Shown: positions 24,225 through 36,244, counted from the first letter of the stretch. The stretch is DNA of 64,000 bases from Parelaphostrongylus tenuis (GCA_019055375.1 JAHQIW010000805.1:62001-126000), one strand, 5' to 3'. The notes: generated by a model not told the origin, from the sequence alone. A program made the numbers and translations.

Positions 24225-24362
24225 GCTGTCCTCCCGGGCAGATGATAGCAATCTGCCAACTCCAGTGAGATGGAGGGTGAGATGACAGATTGTGAAGTGT
24301 TGAGCCAGTGACTACATGTGTAATGAAAGGGAGCTTCAACCACTGCGCCACACGCGCTTCAG
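24225..24362 (-). mobile_element. tRNA-headed SINE, family 1 (decayed)
   Basis: Minus-strand head GCGTGTGGCGCAGTGGTTG (A box) is well preserved at 24335-24360; the B box is eroded and the body is truncated near CCTCCCGGGCAGA. Confidence 0.55.
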
Positions 24363-25329
24363 GCATGTTTACATAAAAGAAAAGCCCTCGAAAAAATAAG
24401 GTAGGTAGTTAGTTCGAGTTTATTCATTTAAGTATGTGAAGGAACCGATATACACCCAAATAATCGCGTTACGACGGTGGTATTCAAGGTACTCTGCAAC
24501 AGTAACCTGGTCTGTGGCTCCATTTCGCCTTTGGGCCTATCAAGCCCTCCTTTCCTAAGGATCAGCAAAATGGTATCGGACTTGAGTTGGATGGTAGTAA
24601 TACTGACCTGATATACCAGGAATTCGGTCATCTTCAAATATGTTTCATAAAATCGAATGCACAGCACATTTCCCACGGATTGATCGACACTGAGCTTATC
24701 GTTTATCCTTCATTTGAAGCCTGATGGTTAACAAGAACATTATGTGAATGACAAAGGGATCAGTAGTAGGGAACACTTTGATGAAGAAATGAAAAGTTGA
24801 AGTGACCTGTGTTTGCACTTGAAAACAATCAAATTCTTCTGTTGAGTGATTAGTAGAGTTCAGATCAAATCTAGGCAAGTTGTTAAAATCAAACCACTTG
24901 ATAAATTTGTTAATAGCTATCTCAGTAATTTCTAATAATTGATATGAGAGGATTCTCTCTCATAGAAAGGAAGCAACCTGGCCGATACATGTAAGAAGAA
25001 CGGGAAAGTATTCATTGCAGAATATATATCAGGAACTGATGACAGTACATGCATATTGAGGGGCAACAGAATGAGAGTGCGTTGGTGCTGAAATGGAAAA
25101 GTAAGAGACGTTGTTGTGATATCCACGACACATGACACCATCTTTTCGCCAGCTAACCAGGACTGCAAGCTGCCATACGCTGGAGGAAAAAAAAGGCTGT
25201 AGTGGCTTCAAGCGATGAGATACCACCGTAGTCTCCAAACATCATGTAAACTGCCAAGTAGTACTCCAAACTTTCATTCTCTCTGACGTAGGTAGACAGG
25301 AAATTCCACTGTGCGGATCCCAGTACTTC

Positions 25330-25490
25330 TAGCATTGAATCGTTTCTTTCTCGTCATTTCGTTGACTGTTGTAGAACACTGGTCGAAACGCCTTCTTGCA
25401 ATTTCGAGGGTAGCTCTGCTGTGACGCTCCTTAGATCCCTTGTTCAGCCCTTGATCCAAGCGAGCATCACAACCACTCGGCCACTCATCC
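25330..25490 (-). mobile_element. SINE family 3 copy
   Basis: Minus-strand head GATGAGTGGCCGAGTGGTTG is Leu/Ser-tRNA-like, followed by CTACCCTCGAAATTGCAAGA and the CGTTTCGACCAG motif shared with the 14.6-16.1 kb copies. A protein-like reading here is the repeat. Confidence 0.6.
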
Positions 25491-25589
25491 TCCCCCTTAT
25501 ACGATACTTACTTTATAATCAGAATACTTATGCCTCTATTATATTCAATCATTTGGACTGATTTGTTAGATGAAAAAAATGGGATAAGG

Positions 25590-25930
25590 ATGTAACATGT
25601 TTTGAGCCTATAAAGTCTAAGTGTTAGAAGGCGCCTGTTTAGGAAAAAGCGGTCGAATGGAGAGGTATGATCCATTCTAGCACCCACAAGTTTGACTGCT
25701 GGTCTCTGCAATGTCAGGGGCTTCCGTCACCTGACTTGCAGTTATTTATTACTCGGCGTCGATTCCTTCATAGAGTATAGCCCCAAGGGATCGGTTGGAC
25801 CGAGGAACTGTACTGCTGGGAGTCTCGCTAGGATGGAACACGAGCCTGTCCAGCACTTAAGCCTTAACGGTTCAAAATACGTTAAATCTTAATCAGATTG
25901 CTATTGTTTTCAACGAGTTATATAAAAAAG
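25590..25930. repeat. Copy of the 19.4-kb inverted-repeat element, ribozymes lost
   Basis: ACATGTTTTGAGCC at 25597 on one arm; GGCGTCGATTCCTTCAT at 25757 and ACGGTTCAAAATACGTTAAATC on the other, in the order of 19430-19770. No intact hammerhead core remains. Confidence 0.5.
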
Positions 25931-26059
25931 CGACTGAATGAAGCGAAAAAATGGGTATCGCCTCACTGACCCCATAGAAGTCTCCAATATGAGTTTTATG
26001 GGCTTAACGGGTATGAAAAGACGGTTGAGGTAAGGAAAAGGCTTTGAATCAATTGGATC

Positions 26060-26330
26060 TGGACGGATCGATTGAAAATTTCCACTTATAACGCACGCTC
26101 AGTAGCATCCAATGTTTCTGCTGAGGGCCTGAATGAGACACCTGAACAAATGCGACGTCGACGTGACATCGCCAAGATTCTCTCTCTATCTTCCTCTCAG
26201 CCGTTTTTTACCTATTTGGCGGGCTAGCAGAAATCAACCGTCTCGCGATTTGGAAGAGTGAAAATTGTGATCTCAAACACGCCCTCAGCTTGAGTGGGGC
26301 ATAATGCGAGTGACTGCTGAGAACCATTGA
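26060..26330 (+). mobile_element. RTE-type endonuclease N-terminal fragment
   Basis: Plus strand reads LKISTYNARSVAS at about 26071, matching the start of the AP-endonuclease domain of RTE-like elements (TYNAR carries the Asn of the active site). Downstream is too decayed to follow beyond about 26330. Confidence 0.5.
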
Positions 26331-27080
26331 ATAGGCTGAACAGGGCTAAGAAAAAGGCGGAGTGAGGGTCTTCATGAATGGCGTGTTAGCGCGCTGCCGC
26401 GGAAACTAATAGAGGCGGTTGCAATCCATAACACAAAACATCAGCTTATACGTTTGCCTCGTACTCACTCTATGGTTATAATTCACATTGTTTGTGCAGT
26501 TAAAAATTTTTTTCAGGGCGTCATTGGACTAGCTGAGACGAGGAAGCGCCATTCACTGAGGATAATTGTGATGTCACAAAACTGTCCCTCGTAACATACA
26601 ATAATTGGAAACTTTTTCGTGTTGATTTCCTCATTATAACGAGTCTTTTTCTGAACGTTATATGATCAACTAGCGATGCGAGTCGGGTTTTTACGGTTAG
26701 AAAGGCCTGAACCAGTAACAGCTTCGACAATTCTCTTCTAAAAATCTCAGCATCAAGCTTTGACGTGCAACGTTGCGGAATCGTTCCATATGGACTTGTA
26801 TAGTTTCTTCAGAGAGTAAATCCAGTGATACATCTGAAAAAACTTTCTACTCGAGATTTTTGGATTGTAAAGCAATGCACAGGATGAGGAGCTTTTTCAA
26901 ACCTGTCATGATGACCGTGACTTTATTTCGAAGTCAAAATCCAAAGAAAATCAATCCCTATTTGGACGTGAAAGTCTCTTAAAGTAGAGCATCAGAACGA
27001 AGTAGAGAATATCATAATAAGTTGGAGATTTGTCTGTTGTCTGTGAGTATGTTCAAAGCTTTACCGGGCTAATACGTCAG

Positions 27081-27126
27081 AGCTATACGTACGTTTCGAC
27101 GGTGTCGCCCGCTTCATTAGTGACCC
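27081..27126 (-). ncRNA. Hammerhead-like, core mutated
   Basis: Minus strand has CUAAUGA (G5 changed) and GAAA with a GGCGACACCGUC stem II; stem III is the palindrome ACGUACGU. Confidence 0.4.
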
Positions 27127-27491
27127 ACGCCCCACACTGAACCTTTCTTTATGGCAAGTATGGGGAGACATTGTTCAGAGTGATAGTAAATGTTATATAC
27201 ATTTTTTTATTTTGATGTATTATAACTGACAGTGAAAATGTAGAACTCCATCTCATCGACTGTTTTCAAAACTCGATATAAACATTCAATATAGTCTGTG
27301 AGAATGCTTAAAGCTTTACCAGGGTTGAAACCTCAGAGCAGTACATACGTTTCGGAGGTGTCGCCCTCTTTATAAGGTGAATATGATCAATCGCAGTAAC
27401 CCATCGACTGGAAAAAAATGGTAATAACTCAGTGCTTTCACCATAAACAATGCCTCGGCATTCCTCCTCAAAGTAAGGTTCAGTGTGGTCA

Positions 27492-27538
27492 TGGTCCCCT
27501 GATGAAACGAATGACACCGCCGAAACGTACGTATGGTT
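27492..27538 (+). ncRNA. Hammerhead-like, stem II damaged
   Basis: CUGAUGA at 27499-27505 and GAAACGUACGU are intact; stem II reads AACGAAUGACACCGCC where relatives have GGGCGACACCGCC. Confidence 0.4.
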
Positions 27539-27999
27539 CTTACGCATCGACTTCGGTGAGGCCTTAAACATACTATACTCACACTTATACTCGCAAACTA
27601 TACTGAAGGTTTATGGCGAGGTTTCAAGGCAGTCGATGAGATGGATTTGTCTATGGTCCCGAGATTTTGCGCTGAGCTGAACTATTACCTCTGAGAAAGT
27701 GACTATTCTTTGGCTGTAAGCATAGAGAGAATTCAACAAGCGAAATCCTATTGTCATCACAAAATGGGGTTTCTTCAAGTCACTAGCTGATTCATGGTAA
27801 GATGCCTTTCTTCGCCCTCTTCAACCTTGTTGAAGCATACAGCCTGTTAGTTGACATCTCAAAGGTAGTACTATGATATCTGAAGGTTGTAAAGTTTTGA
27901 AACGTTTTTGATCAACCATATTGAGACTTCGCTCAGAAATTCAGTATAGTCTGAAAGGATGTCTCAATCTTTTCAAGAGTCTAGTATATGGCATCTCTA

Positions 28000-28046
28000 G
28001 TGACAGACCTACCTTTCGGCACTCTTGCACGCCTCATCAGTATCAC
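28000..28046 (-). ncRNA. Predicted hammerhead ribozyme with six-pair stem I
   Basis: Minus strand: GUGAUA-CUGAUGA-GGCGUGCAAGAGUGCC-GAAA...GUC-UGUCAC. Stem I GUGAUA/UGUCAC pairs at six positions (one G-U), stem II GGC/GCC pairs, and the cleavage triplet is GUC. Stem III is weak. Confidence 0.5.
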
Positions 28047-28569
28047 ATACCTTTCGTTTTGAGTGCTTGCTTAAGACCACAGCTCAAATTTCAACATGTC
28101 AAATAATCATTTTTGAACCACGCATGTCATGTGGTCCGTTAAGATGGGCTGACTTATGGAGCCCGATGCACAGTATCACATACCTTTCAGTTCACCTCTA
28201 CAACTAACGGTAGCGGCACCAAAGATGTACTAGCCTATGTCACGTGGGTGACGATCATAAGAAAAGGAAAGCAAAACAAGCTAAGATTTGTCAGTCTCTT
28301 AAAAATGAATCGCCAAATTATTGAAGGGTTTTTGTAATTCAGTGACGGGTATTAATTCAGAGAATATGCTGGTCTTTGGGAGGGGATAATAGGTCGATAG
28401 GACAATTATGATGATACGGTGAATTTCTCGGCAGACTGCTGAGTCTCTATACGAAATAGGCGTTCTCTAGGTTGTGAAAATGATCTATTCTAGTACAAAC
28501 GAAAGCACTGCACCGTGATCACAAAAGCTAATATAAAAACAGCTATGATATAAGATCAGAAATGATATA

Positions 28570-28708
28570 TTAGACTGGTGCAAAATCAAATGCAATCTAT
28601 GCACTAATGGAATTTGCCGCTCGATATGGGAATATATCACTACATGAATGTGTAGGTTATAAGCTATTTTGGTTCCTTCCAGTCGTGATTACTTTTGCAC
28701 CAACCTGG
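28570..28708. mobile_element. Mariner-type MITE shared with copy B
   Basis: TA-flanked; ends TTAGACTGGTGCAAAATCAA and (reverse complement) CCAGGTTGGTGCAAAAGTAA. The counterpart lies at about 39883-40035, so it inserted before the duplication. Confidence 0.75.
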
Positions 28709-28820
28709 TATTTAACGAGATACAGTTCATATTATACTGTACAAAGTCGCGATACTTAAACAAACTATACTTCAACATGATTTTGATAGAAACTGTATTG
28801 CTGCAACGTATAACAACTAT

Positions 28821-29260
28821 CACCTGTATGACCTGTCGTCCCGTTGATCGTCGAGTGACTTGAGCGGGTACCAGCAACTCTTCCATTTTTCCCTATCACG
28901 TGCAAGAGTAGCCCAGTGGGTCCTCCTCGCTCTAGGGATTCGCTGAGCATCATATCTTTCTTCCATCGCTTTCGTGAAGAAATCGGACCAACGGGTCAGT
29001 GGTCTTCCTTTAGAGCGCTTGACGTCCCGAGGAATCCAGTGGGTAACGGCTCTCGTCCATCGGTTGTCGTTGAAGCGTATCACGTGTCCCGCCCACCTCA
29101 TTTTCGATATCCTGGCGTGTAGAACGGCGTCTCTGATTTACGATCGTTGACGTAGGTCGGAACTTCGGATCCTTTCTCTCATTTGCGAAATACGGGATAC
29201 TCCTAGCATCGACCTTTCGACTGCGCGTTCGATAACTCCAAGTGATCTTTCATCCTGCTT
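28821..29260 (-). mobile_element. 5'-truncated RTE insertion with 15-bp target duplication
   Basis: Target duplication ACGTATAACAACTAT at 28806-28820 and 29261-29275. The duplicated locus in copy B (about 40120-40150) lacks the insertion. Begins with the tail CACCTGTATGACCTG and covers the C-terminal RT extension (WAGHVIRFNDNRWTRAV). A few differences from the 42-kb copy. Confidence 0.9.
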
Positions 29261-30086
29261 ACGTATAACAACTATAGTTGAAACAGAATGAATAAAACAC
29301 ACGCAAAAAAGTGGCCATTCAGAAGAGAAGCCTCGTACTAAATAAATTATGCCACACAATAAAGGATAAAAATGGAATGCTTACCTATTAGAATTCAAAG
29401 AACAAATTAGTCCAAAACGTAATCTTTTCAAGGTTATAATAATAGAAGGCAAACTTGAAGCACTAAAGGCATTCCATTTTAGAAAGATCAAATGCTTCTG
29501 GATAAAATAATCCGGAATGCACACTTCACTTCCACCGAGGTACGTCAGCCTTACTTTAGACCTGTCCTTTTCATCATAAGTCTAAAAAAACAAATTTCCA
29601 TTACCGCTTGGAAAATCTGCTATAAAATGTGTATACGATATTTATTCCGTTTGTCTAATCAAGAAACTTTTCCAATCTAGTGGATATGAACTTTTAACAT
29701 ATTGCGACCAGTCTTGAGAATACTCCAAAAAATTGGCTCATTTTCTCTCTTAAAACTGCTTTTCTACTTCCTTTTTTTCCCAAAACTGAATAATAGAACG
29801 ACTGTCTCGAGAGTACACGATGAATTTCATCTTTTTTTGAGCTACACGGGAGATGACGGTGATTTCGCTGCGCATAGATATCGCTCTCTAATAGTGCTCC
29901 TTTTGGCTTCTGCGGAGTATGATAGTTTTAATATTGTAGGGAAATCAAGTCCCCGTATCTCAAAGTCCAGCTATCTTTAAACCTCGGCATGATTGAAGAA
30001 ATGCAAAATTTCTTACGAACTGCCCTTTTCTTTATTTAAAACTTGCACCAGGTTGGTACTTTCTTTGTTTTCCTCTAAAACTCGAT

Positions 30087-30119
30087 AGCTAACGTTTCGG
30101 CGGCGCCTTCGTCAGAGCC
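30087..30119 (-). ncRNA. Predicted hammerhead ribozyme, Penelope 3'-end type
   Basis: Minus strand GGCU-CUGACGA-AGGCGCCGCC-GAAACGU-U-AGCU: core intact, stem I four pairs (one G-U), stem III only the palindrome ACGU. The flank ends in the same AAACCTCGGCAT terminus as the 45-kb and 63.5-kb Penelope 3' ends. Confidence 0.6.
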
Positions 30120-30709
30120 TTAAACGTATAAATCATACCATATCTGATTACTCGGCTAATACTTCGCATGCATCAAATCTAGTTCCCATAATCACTTTCG
30201 AATTGTTTCCTTACCTTAAATAAATTATACTCAAGCACTGCTAACCTTATGGAGAACTTCCACTTCGAGTGCGTCCATATCTGCTTCCATAAAAACTCAA
30301 CTAATTTGTTGGACTTTTGCATAAACTCGAGGTATTTCTAAATATGACTACACTAATATATAACCCGAAAATTCCAAAACATTCTTCAAAGATAAGTCGT
30401 TCCTCGTTGTTCTCAAAATTTCTAAAATTAAATGTTGTTATGCTCAAGAATATAATATCGAACCAGATGATGTTAGACTTGAACCTCAGTATTTCTAAAA
30501 CAGCCAAGTTGTCAAGTCAAAGATAGCTTTTGAGTTATTCTTTGGACAATTGATCATTAGTAAAGAGCACGGAATTCGCCACACTGTTTACAGTATAGCG
30601 AATCCCCTCTCTACGTCAACTTTAAATACTCAAAGTTATTGAAGATAGACATATTAGCTCGAAGTGTGTCACAGAGGACCGGTGATCTTTCACGTATAAC
30701 TGAAAATAA

Positions 30710-30745
30710 GGCTCTGACGAAGGCATCGTCTCTGAAACGTTTGCC
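30710..30745 (+). ncRNA. Hammerhead-like, Penelope 3'-end type
   Basis: GGCU-CUGACGA-AGGCAUCGUCUCU-GAAACGU-U-UGCC. The core is intact; stem I has three pairs after one mismatch and stem II is damaged. About 100 bp downstream of the core pairs as an inverted repeat with 30000-30090. Confidence 0.45.
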
Positions 30746-32244
30746 ACAAAATTTAGAGGAAAAAAAGTATCAACCTCATGCAAGTTTCAAATAAAGAAAA
30801 AAGCATTAGCTTCCAAAATAGTGAGCTATAAATCGTCGTTATCACCAAGAAATTAATACAAGAAATTCATCCGAGTTCATGAACAGTAGGTTAGATACTA
30901 CTTTCTCAAGCTCCCTCCTGGTCAGATGGTCACTGTTGTGTGAGGTAAATGCTGTTCATCTCATAACTTATGTGAAGACCATAGAATGGATACAACAAAG
31001 TACTTCAACATTAATTTCTCTTATATTTGCGAGAGTACGCAAGACGTACGAAATAAGACCACATACTTACCTCCTAATTATTCTATTCATTTACTGCCCT
31101 ATTCCTCTAACTCTATCATTCCCCTTGCAGTAGTCTTAGACTTGAGAGAAAATTCAGGAAATCTGCCATCTCACACAAAACATTGCAAGGATGAGGGGCG
31201 GAAAGTAGGGGCTGCTCTAAAGTTGCCTACAGAAGGAAACAATTCATGTGCTTAAGAAAGCCCAGTAAGAGGTTTCCATAGATGGCTCTTCGATGAAAAG
31301 TGTGAAAAATTCATCACTGCTCTGATCTACAGAATAGCTATGGATATGGTAATGTGTAGGAACCGAAAAACACTAGTCGTTAACAATGACGTTTTGGACT
31401 TTAAAACTTGGAAAAAATTACGGTCACAACCTATTACGGTACAAGCATAAAACGAGTTCATTCGTCAGTAACTCTCGAAATAACATACCAGCGCGAAGTC
31501 GAATGTGTCACAGTAAACTACCACCTTACACTTGAGCTCTCGAACGTGAAGAATAAGAGACTGTACAGTAGTCAAACGCGACTTTATGTTACACTAAGAT
31601 GCAGACGGGTTTTGCGAAGGAGCCTTCGTTTATGCCGTGCCAATTCGGGGAATAGTTGTTCGTGTTTACGTAGGCCCATTCATCATATGTGTATGATATT
31701 CTCGTTTTAAAAACGCATCCTAGAGATTATTTAGCGTAAAAGCTTGTAGTCAAGTGGGAAGGAACGTAATGCCGAGTAATTAGGAATCACTCCAAAAAAA
31801 AATCTCCATATGAAAGAAAAACACTCTGGAAAAGGATAGTAAACTTATGCATGACAATACTACATCGCTATCCTGAGAGTTTTAAGCGACACATGAATAT
31901 AAATATTCGAACATGCTGAGATAACTGGTCATGATTCACCTCACCTCGAAAGGTATTCTATAAGAAAGAGATACTTAGAACTGATGATGTGGTAAAACTA
32001 CACCGAAGAAGAACTGTTCATCGAACCATGCGATCACAGGAGGCGAAATGACTCTGAAGACTTCGTAAACACAAGGTTGAACTAAGAGGACATGATGAAC
32101 TCTTAACAAGGATCACTTCTTAAAAATAACAACGGAAGAGGACGACATGATGAACACCTAGACGCACGATAGAATTTTAAACTTCCCCTCAGAACAAGCA
32201 GATGCACCAGGGTGCTTATATGTATGATAAGTGATAAAAGAAAA

Positions 32245-32537
32245 AAGGATAAAGCTCTCGGTGCTGATCAATCCCTGAGGGGTGCGCCATGCATTGGTCT
32301 TCAATTTCTAACTTCGTTGAGATGATTAAATGCATGTCTGGCCTTCACAATGACTCGGTGACCTCCCGCTGAACCGAGTCACTGCTGCTTATCCTCCCAG
32401 ACAAATCTGACACTAGTCTGATACCAATTTATCGATCACGAAGGGATGGATGGCATGGTGAGCTATGAGCGCGAAATCGAACCATTGACCTCGTGTGCGC
32501 CGCAGAGCACCTCTGACCACTGCGCCACATGCGCTCT
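32245..32537 (-). mobile_element. tRNA-headed SINE, family 1 (best copy)
   Basis: About 290 bp on the minus strand. Head GCGCATGTGGCGCAGTGG (A box) with GGTTCGATTTC (B box) 40 nt on; body GCTCACCATGCCATCCATCC, GGATAAGCAGCAGTGACTCG, GAAGGCCAGACATGCA; end GAGCTTTATCCTTTTTTC. Transcription would need RNA polymerase III; mobilisation would depend on a LINE, partner unknown. Confidence 0.8.
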
Positions 32538-33062
32538 CATGAGAAGTGATAGGCAGCAAATGACTTTGTATATGAGAGGAGGGCAAAGCACTGGTAGTGA
32601 TGTTGCATTAATCATACGCAGCAAGGTGAACTCCAGCTGGTGGCTCCTTCTTGTTGTTGATCTTGTGGTTATCAACCTTCAAAGTTAATCCATTGAATCG
32701 ACTGTTTTTAGGCTAAAACCATTCTTCTTTTTTTTGGATTTGATTTTGAACCTTCAAAGTTGTCCACGCCGACGAACACAAGTCGTGAGAAGACTCAAAT
32801 GTCCTAATATGCGATGGGAAAAAGGTAGAAAGATTACTAAGAAAGTATAAAAATACTGTTTAGTTCCTAAATGAGGGTTTTTGAAGCTTCTATCTGCCTA
32901 TAACGCAGACAAGTACTCAGTCAGGACTAGAGAAATTTTCTAAAAACTCAGTGAATGGATTTTGTGCAAAATATAAGGGCTCTCAAGGCAACTCTACATT
33001 CACATATTGACAGATAAGAGGAAATGATAAAAATAAGTCATCAAAAGGTGTATAAACCTAAC

Positions 33063-33435
33063 CCCATAATAAGTATCATATTCACCAAATGTACAAAAGA
33101 TTGCTAATGGAGGTATTTCGTGGTAGTAATCAGAAGGTGGCACCAATTGAGCATTGGAAACAGGTGCTGTTTTTCCTTCGTAGAGCAGAAAACGTTTAGA
33201 GAAGAGGAGCCCTGCTGATACATAACTGCATTAGTCTAAGCCGTTTGCATGAAAGAAGAAGGCACAAGATTAAATACGAGTTTGAATGAAGATTGGGATT
33301 TAGATTCATACGCAGTTTGTCACTGAGGTTGAGACCACACAACGCTGCCATTTTTGATTACGCCAGATCGCAGCTCCAACTCTTTTCGTCCAGAACTGAC
33401 ACTCACGATCCTCCATGGCGTCCTTGTAGTCGTCA
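33063..33435 (-). pseudogene. Tudor-domain exon pair, copy A (frameshifted)
   Basis: Exon 33312-33435 keeps its frame (DYKDAMEDRECQFW ... NQKWQRCVVST) and the GTATGA donor seen in copy B. Exon 33063-33214 follows a TATCAG acceptor, but a 1-bp loss relative to copy B shifts the frame before the conserved LLYEGKTAPVSNAQ / PPSDYYHEIPPLAIFC part. Both exons align with 46421-46792. Likely a dead duplicate of the Tudor exons, or evolving under a different splice pattern. Confidence 0.6.
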
Positions 33436-34468
33436 CTGTTTAACACGTGATGTACAACTAATATAATCTCAAAGTAAATTTTTTACACTTAAAAAATAAA
33501 CCGACAAAGTCATTGATAAATCACAAATTGTAGTATTTTGACAGTTGTATGCTGAGCTTCTGCTCAAACAAAAGTCCCGTTTTTAGAAAAGTGACCGTGC
33601 AGTAGAAGCTACGAAACTTCGCCCTTAAAGCCAACTGTTAGATTCGAGGCGTCTGACTCTTTCACAACCGCAGCTACTTCAGGATTGCGAAATAACAGAA
33701 TTTCAAAAGAGACTTTACGAATCACTTTGGTTATCAAGCAGGGAACGAAGGCACAACTCCTTTCGCTGGAGAAAGACTTTCCATTTCACTTTTAGTAATC
33801 ATTCGAAAGCTGAAATCACGTGGAGGAGCTGTAAGTGCGCGTTTTTCAAAAAAAGCCTTTCTACAGAGCTGTTTGAAAATCATTTTTCAGCGCGCCGTTC
33901 GTTTTTATTATTGTCGCGCTTATACTCACTGAAACCACGAAAAGCATAAGCACGTGAGAGAAAATCTTGTGGTATAAAAATCCATATGATTTATTTATAT
34001 CTCTTATAAAGCGGAGAAAATTTCTGCAGTTAATAACAAAAATCGTATTATACGTGTGAGCCGCCCCTGCGCGATCGACGGGTCGCAAATCTATCCACGG
34101 CCACGCGCACACCCTAACCGATAAGCATATGCGCGGTGTTTGTGTAACTCAGTCTTGTTATCTCTATAACTCTAGAGTGAAACGTTCTTTTGACGACATA
34201 AGCACAAAGTTGGAATTGTCGATACTTACGCTATCAAATGCTCTTTCCTGTGACAGATATGCACACCACTCTACATCGTTGGGTTTATTGAAACATCATA
34301 ACACCGCAATAGGCGGTCAAATAGAATGATTTCCGATCAATTATGGAAACCCAATATCTGTTAATAAAAGTGGGTTCAATGTCGATAATGACTGCACCGC
34401 CACACCGTAGACGGTTGGCTGTTGACAGATAACGCGTTGCAGCGTAGAAAGAGTGGAGTGCAAAACGA

Positions 34469-34565
34469 GCGTCGGTGGTGCAACGGTTTAGCACATGCAC
34501 TCCTGGAACGAGTAAGGTCTGGGTTCGAATACCGGCTGACGCAAACGTTTTTGCACACCGCTCAC
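34469..34565 (+). mobile_element. tRNA-headed SINE, family 2
   Basis: GCGTCGGTGGTGCAACGGTTTAG (A-box region) and GGTTCGAATACCGGC (B box), then GCAAACGTTTTTGCACACCGCTCAC. Upstream sequence from about 34315 also matches the copy at 38.45-38.70 kb in inverse orientation. Confidence 0.65.
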
Positions 34566-35339
34566 TTATACGTCATCGCCGATTTGACTATCGCTCAGCT
34601 AAGTATGCATATTTGGCCAATGCAATGATATGTTCTAGAGGTCCTCATCATAATTGATAGGGAATTCCTGTTAATAGAAGCCTTTGCACCTCAATGTGAT
34701 ACAAAATATTCACAACTTGACTTTGAAAGTTCGACATGGGTTAAGATGAGTCGGATACACCTTTTATGCAGCTCGTGCCCAAGGATGCAAAGTAAATACT
34801 TGAATGAAATGCATTTTTGCTGATGTATGTTCTTTTCATTAGTGTGTTTTCCCACACGTTTTTTTATTGCAGGTCTGGTACCCGGTATATCTTTTCAACA
34901 CAGATATTTTCCCACTGATTCGTCATAAGCTACTCCCTACATTTAAAAAAATAAGAAAAAACTATTTTTGGAAGAGTTCATTGTGCGGTGAAAAATCGTG
35001 GTTTCAAATACAACACTGCACCTGTGCAGTTTCTACTGAGCAGTTATTATTGCTGGATTTGATGCTTCACAACTTGTCACATCAGTTAAATATTAACCTG
35101 CCAACATAATAGTGTGTGTTTATCATGCTTTCAGATCTCACGCAGAGGTACAGCAGACATCTGATTCCAATAAATCCTCAACTGCAGCCGTTTAAAATGG
35201 TCATTAGAAGACAAGGACGCCTTTATCTCATCAACAGTCGTCAGCTGTTATGATGCATATTCTTGTAATGTGCACCTATTCCTGCCGTTTATAGACGGTT
35301 CCGAAAATGTCTTCCATGCAAATCTCTTAGTTGTCTACA

Positions 35340-35765
35340 CCCAACATGTCATGTGATCTGTAATGGGCTCTTGTAGAACTCGATACCCGTGTTTCGGCCT
35401 TGCAGCCTCGTCAATCGGGAAGACCCATCATCATTAGCCATTCCTTTCTATGGCTCCTACATTAGACATAAATCTTAGTTATGAGATTTGAGCGTGGCCT
35501 TTATAAAACACTCGAAGTAAACGGTATAAGAGTTCAAGCATACCATTCAAGAGCAATCATCTGTCGAAAATTGCCAACGTTGGATTTTTCACTTGGCTGC
35601 GATTGTGTCAATCGTTCGTCGTCGCCTACCTCTTTACAGGGGATGTAGGAGCCCACGAGAGGATTGGTTAAAGACGAAGGGCCGGAGGACTGACGAAGTT
35701 GCAATGCCGAAACACGTGTATCGAGCTGTATAAGAGCCCATAACAGAGTACCTGACATGTTGGCT
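35340..35765. repeat. Inverted-repeat element with hammerhead-like arms
   Basis: Left arm CAACATGTCATGTGATCTGT...ATGGGCTCTTGTAGAACTCG and right arm (reverse complement) CAACATGTCAGGTACTCTGT...ATGGGCTCTTATACAGCTCG. Each arm has a ribozyme-like core: 35378-35418 (-) with C3 changed to U, and 35684-35725 (+) with CUGACGA, GAAA and the palindromic ACACGUGU. Confidence 0.6.
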
Positions 35766-36244
35766 CAAATAAAATGGGACATATTGAAATTTGAGCGCAG
35801 TCTTAATAAAATACTCGAAATAAGCGGTAAAACATTATTTATATGAATCTATCATAATCTCCTCCACAGTAAAAATTATTTATGAATAATAGACCGAATT
35901 TCATCGAAAATCCAGCGTTAGGTAGTCTCCTGTTAATTTCCCTTTGCTAAACATTGTGGGGGTATACTGTGGAATACAATGTGAGTATACAGTAGTGTGT
36001 GGGTATACAATAGCTGTGGAAGATTGTTTGAGAATTCCTTGTACTGTTTATCATTCCTTTCTTCTGTTTATTCTTGCATCTTCCATTCACAAAAGCGGGG
36101 TTTCAAAATTTCAATGCACCTTTACCTGGCTGCGCCAACAAATCCCTCTTCTAATCACTCGACATAGAACACGACATACCCACTATATTCATGAAATAAC
36201 GTATCCCAAGCTTTATTCAAATAACACTTAAATTTCCATTGCAG

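Larger units (their letters stand above)
27046..27590. repeat. Tandem and inverted hammerhead-bearing units (retrozyme-like)
   Basis: Two direct units start at 27046 and 27297 (251 bp apart), each TGTGAGWATG, AAAGCTTTACC, GTACGTTTCG-type ribozyme core. A third unit at 27478-27650 is inverted. Segment CCATCTCATCGACTG links units. Retrozymes are known as small non-coding elements with tandem, hammerhead-delimited units of a few hundred bp; the match in layout is the reason for the call. No long ORF is present. Confidence 0.55.
28240..34130. repeat. Segmental duplication, copy A (partner 39490-47480)
   Basis: Co-linear with copy B through anchors such as AATCCGGAATGCA (29511 / 40410), ACCTTATGGAGAACTTCCA (30244 / 40941), ATCGCCTACAGAAG-like (31225 / 45382), the Tudor exons (33063-33435 / 46421-46792), and CACGAAAAGCAT (33937 / 47303). 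About 70-75% identical where aligned, so it is old. Later insertions differ between the copies. Confidence 0.75.

Noticed and set aside
25274..25459. Minus-strand ORF resembling a coiled-coil exon
   Set aside because: It is a SINE family 3 copy with a Leu/Ser-tRNA-like head. The open segments further down (24930-25330) have possible splice sites but competing frames and no recognisable domain.
31400..31720. Plus-strand 100-codon ORF and a minus-strand open segment in copy A
   Set aside because: The corresponding part of copy B differs at positions that ignore codon structure and has stops, so neither frame is under coding constraint.
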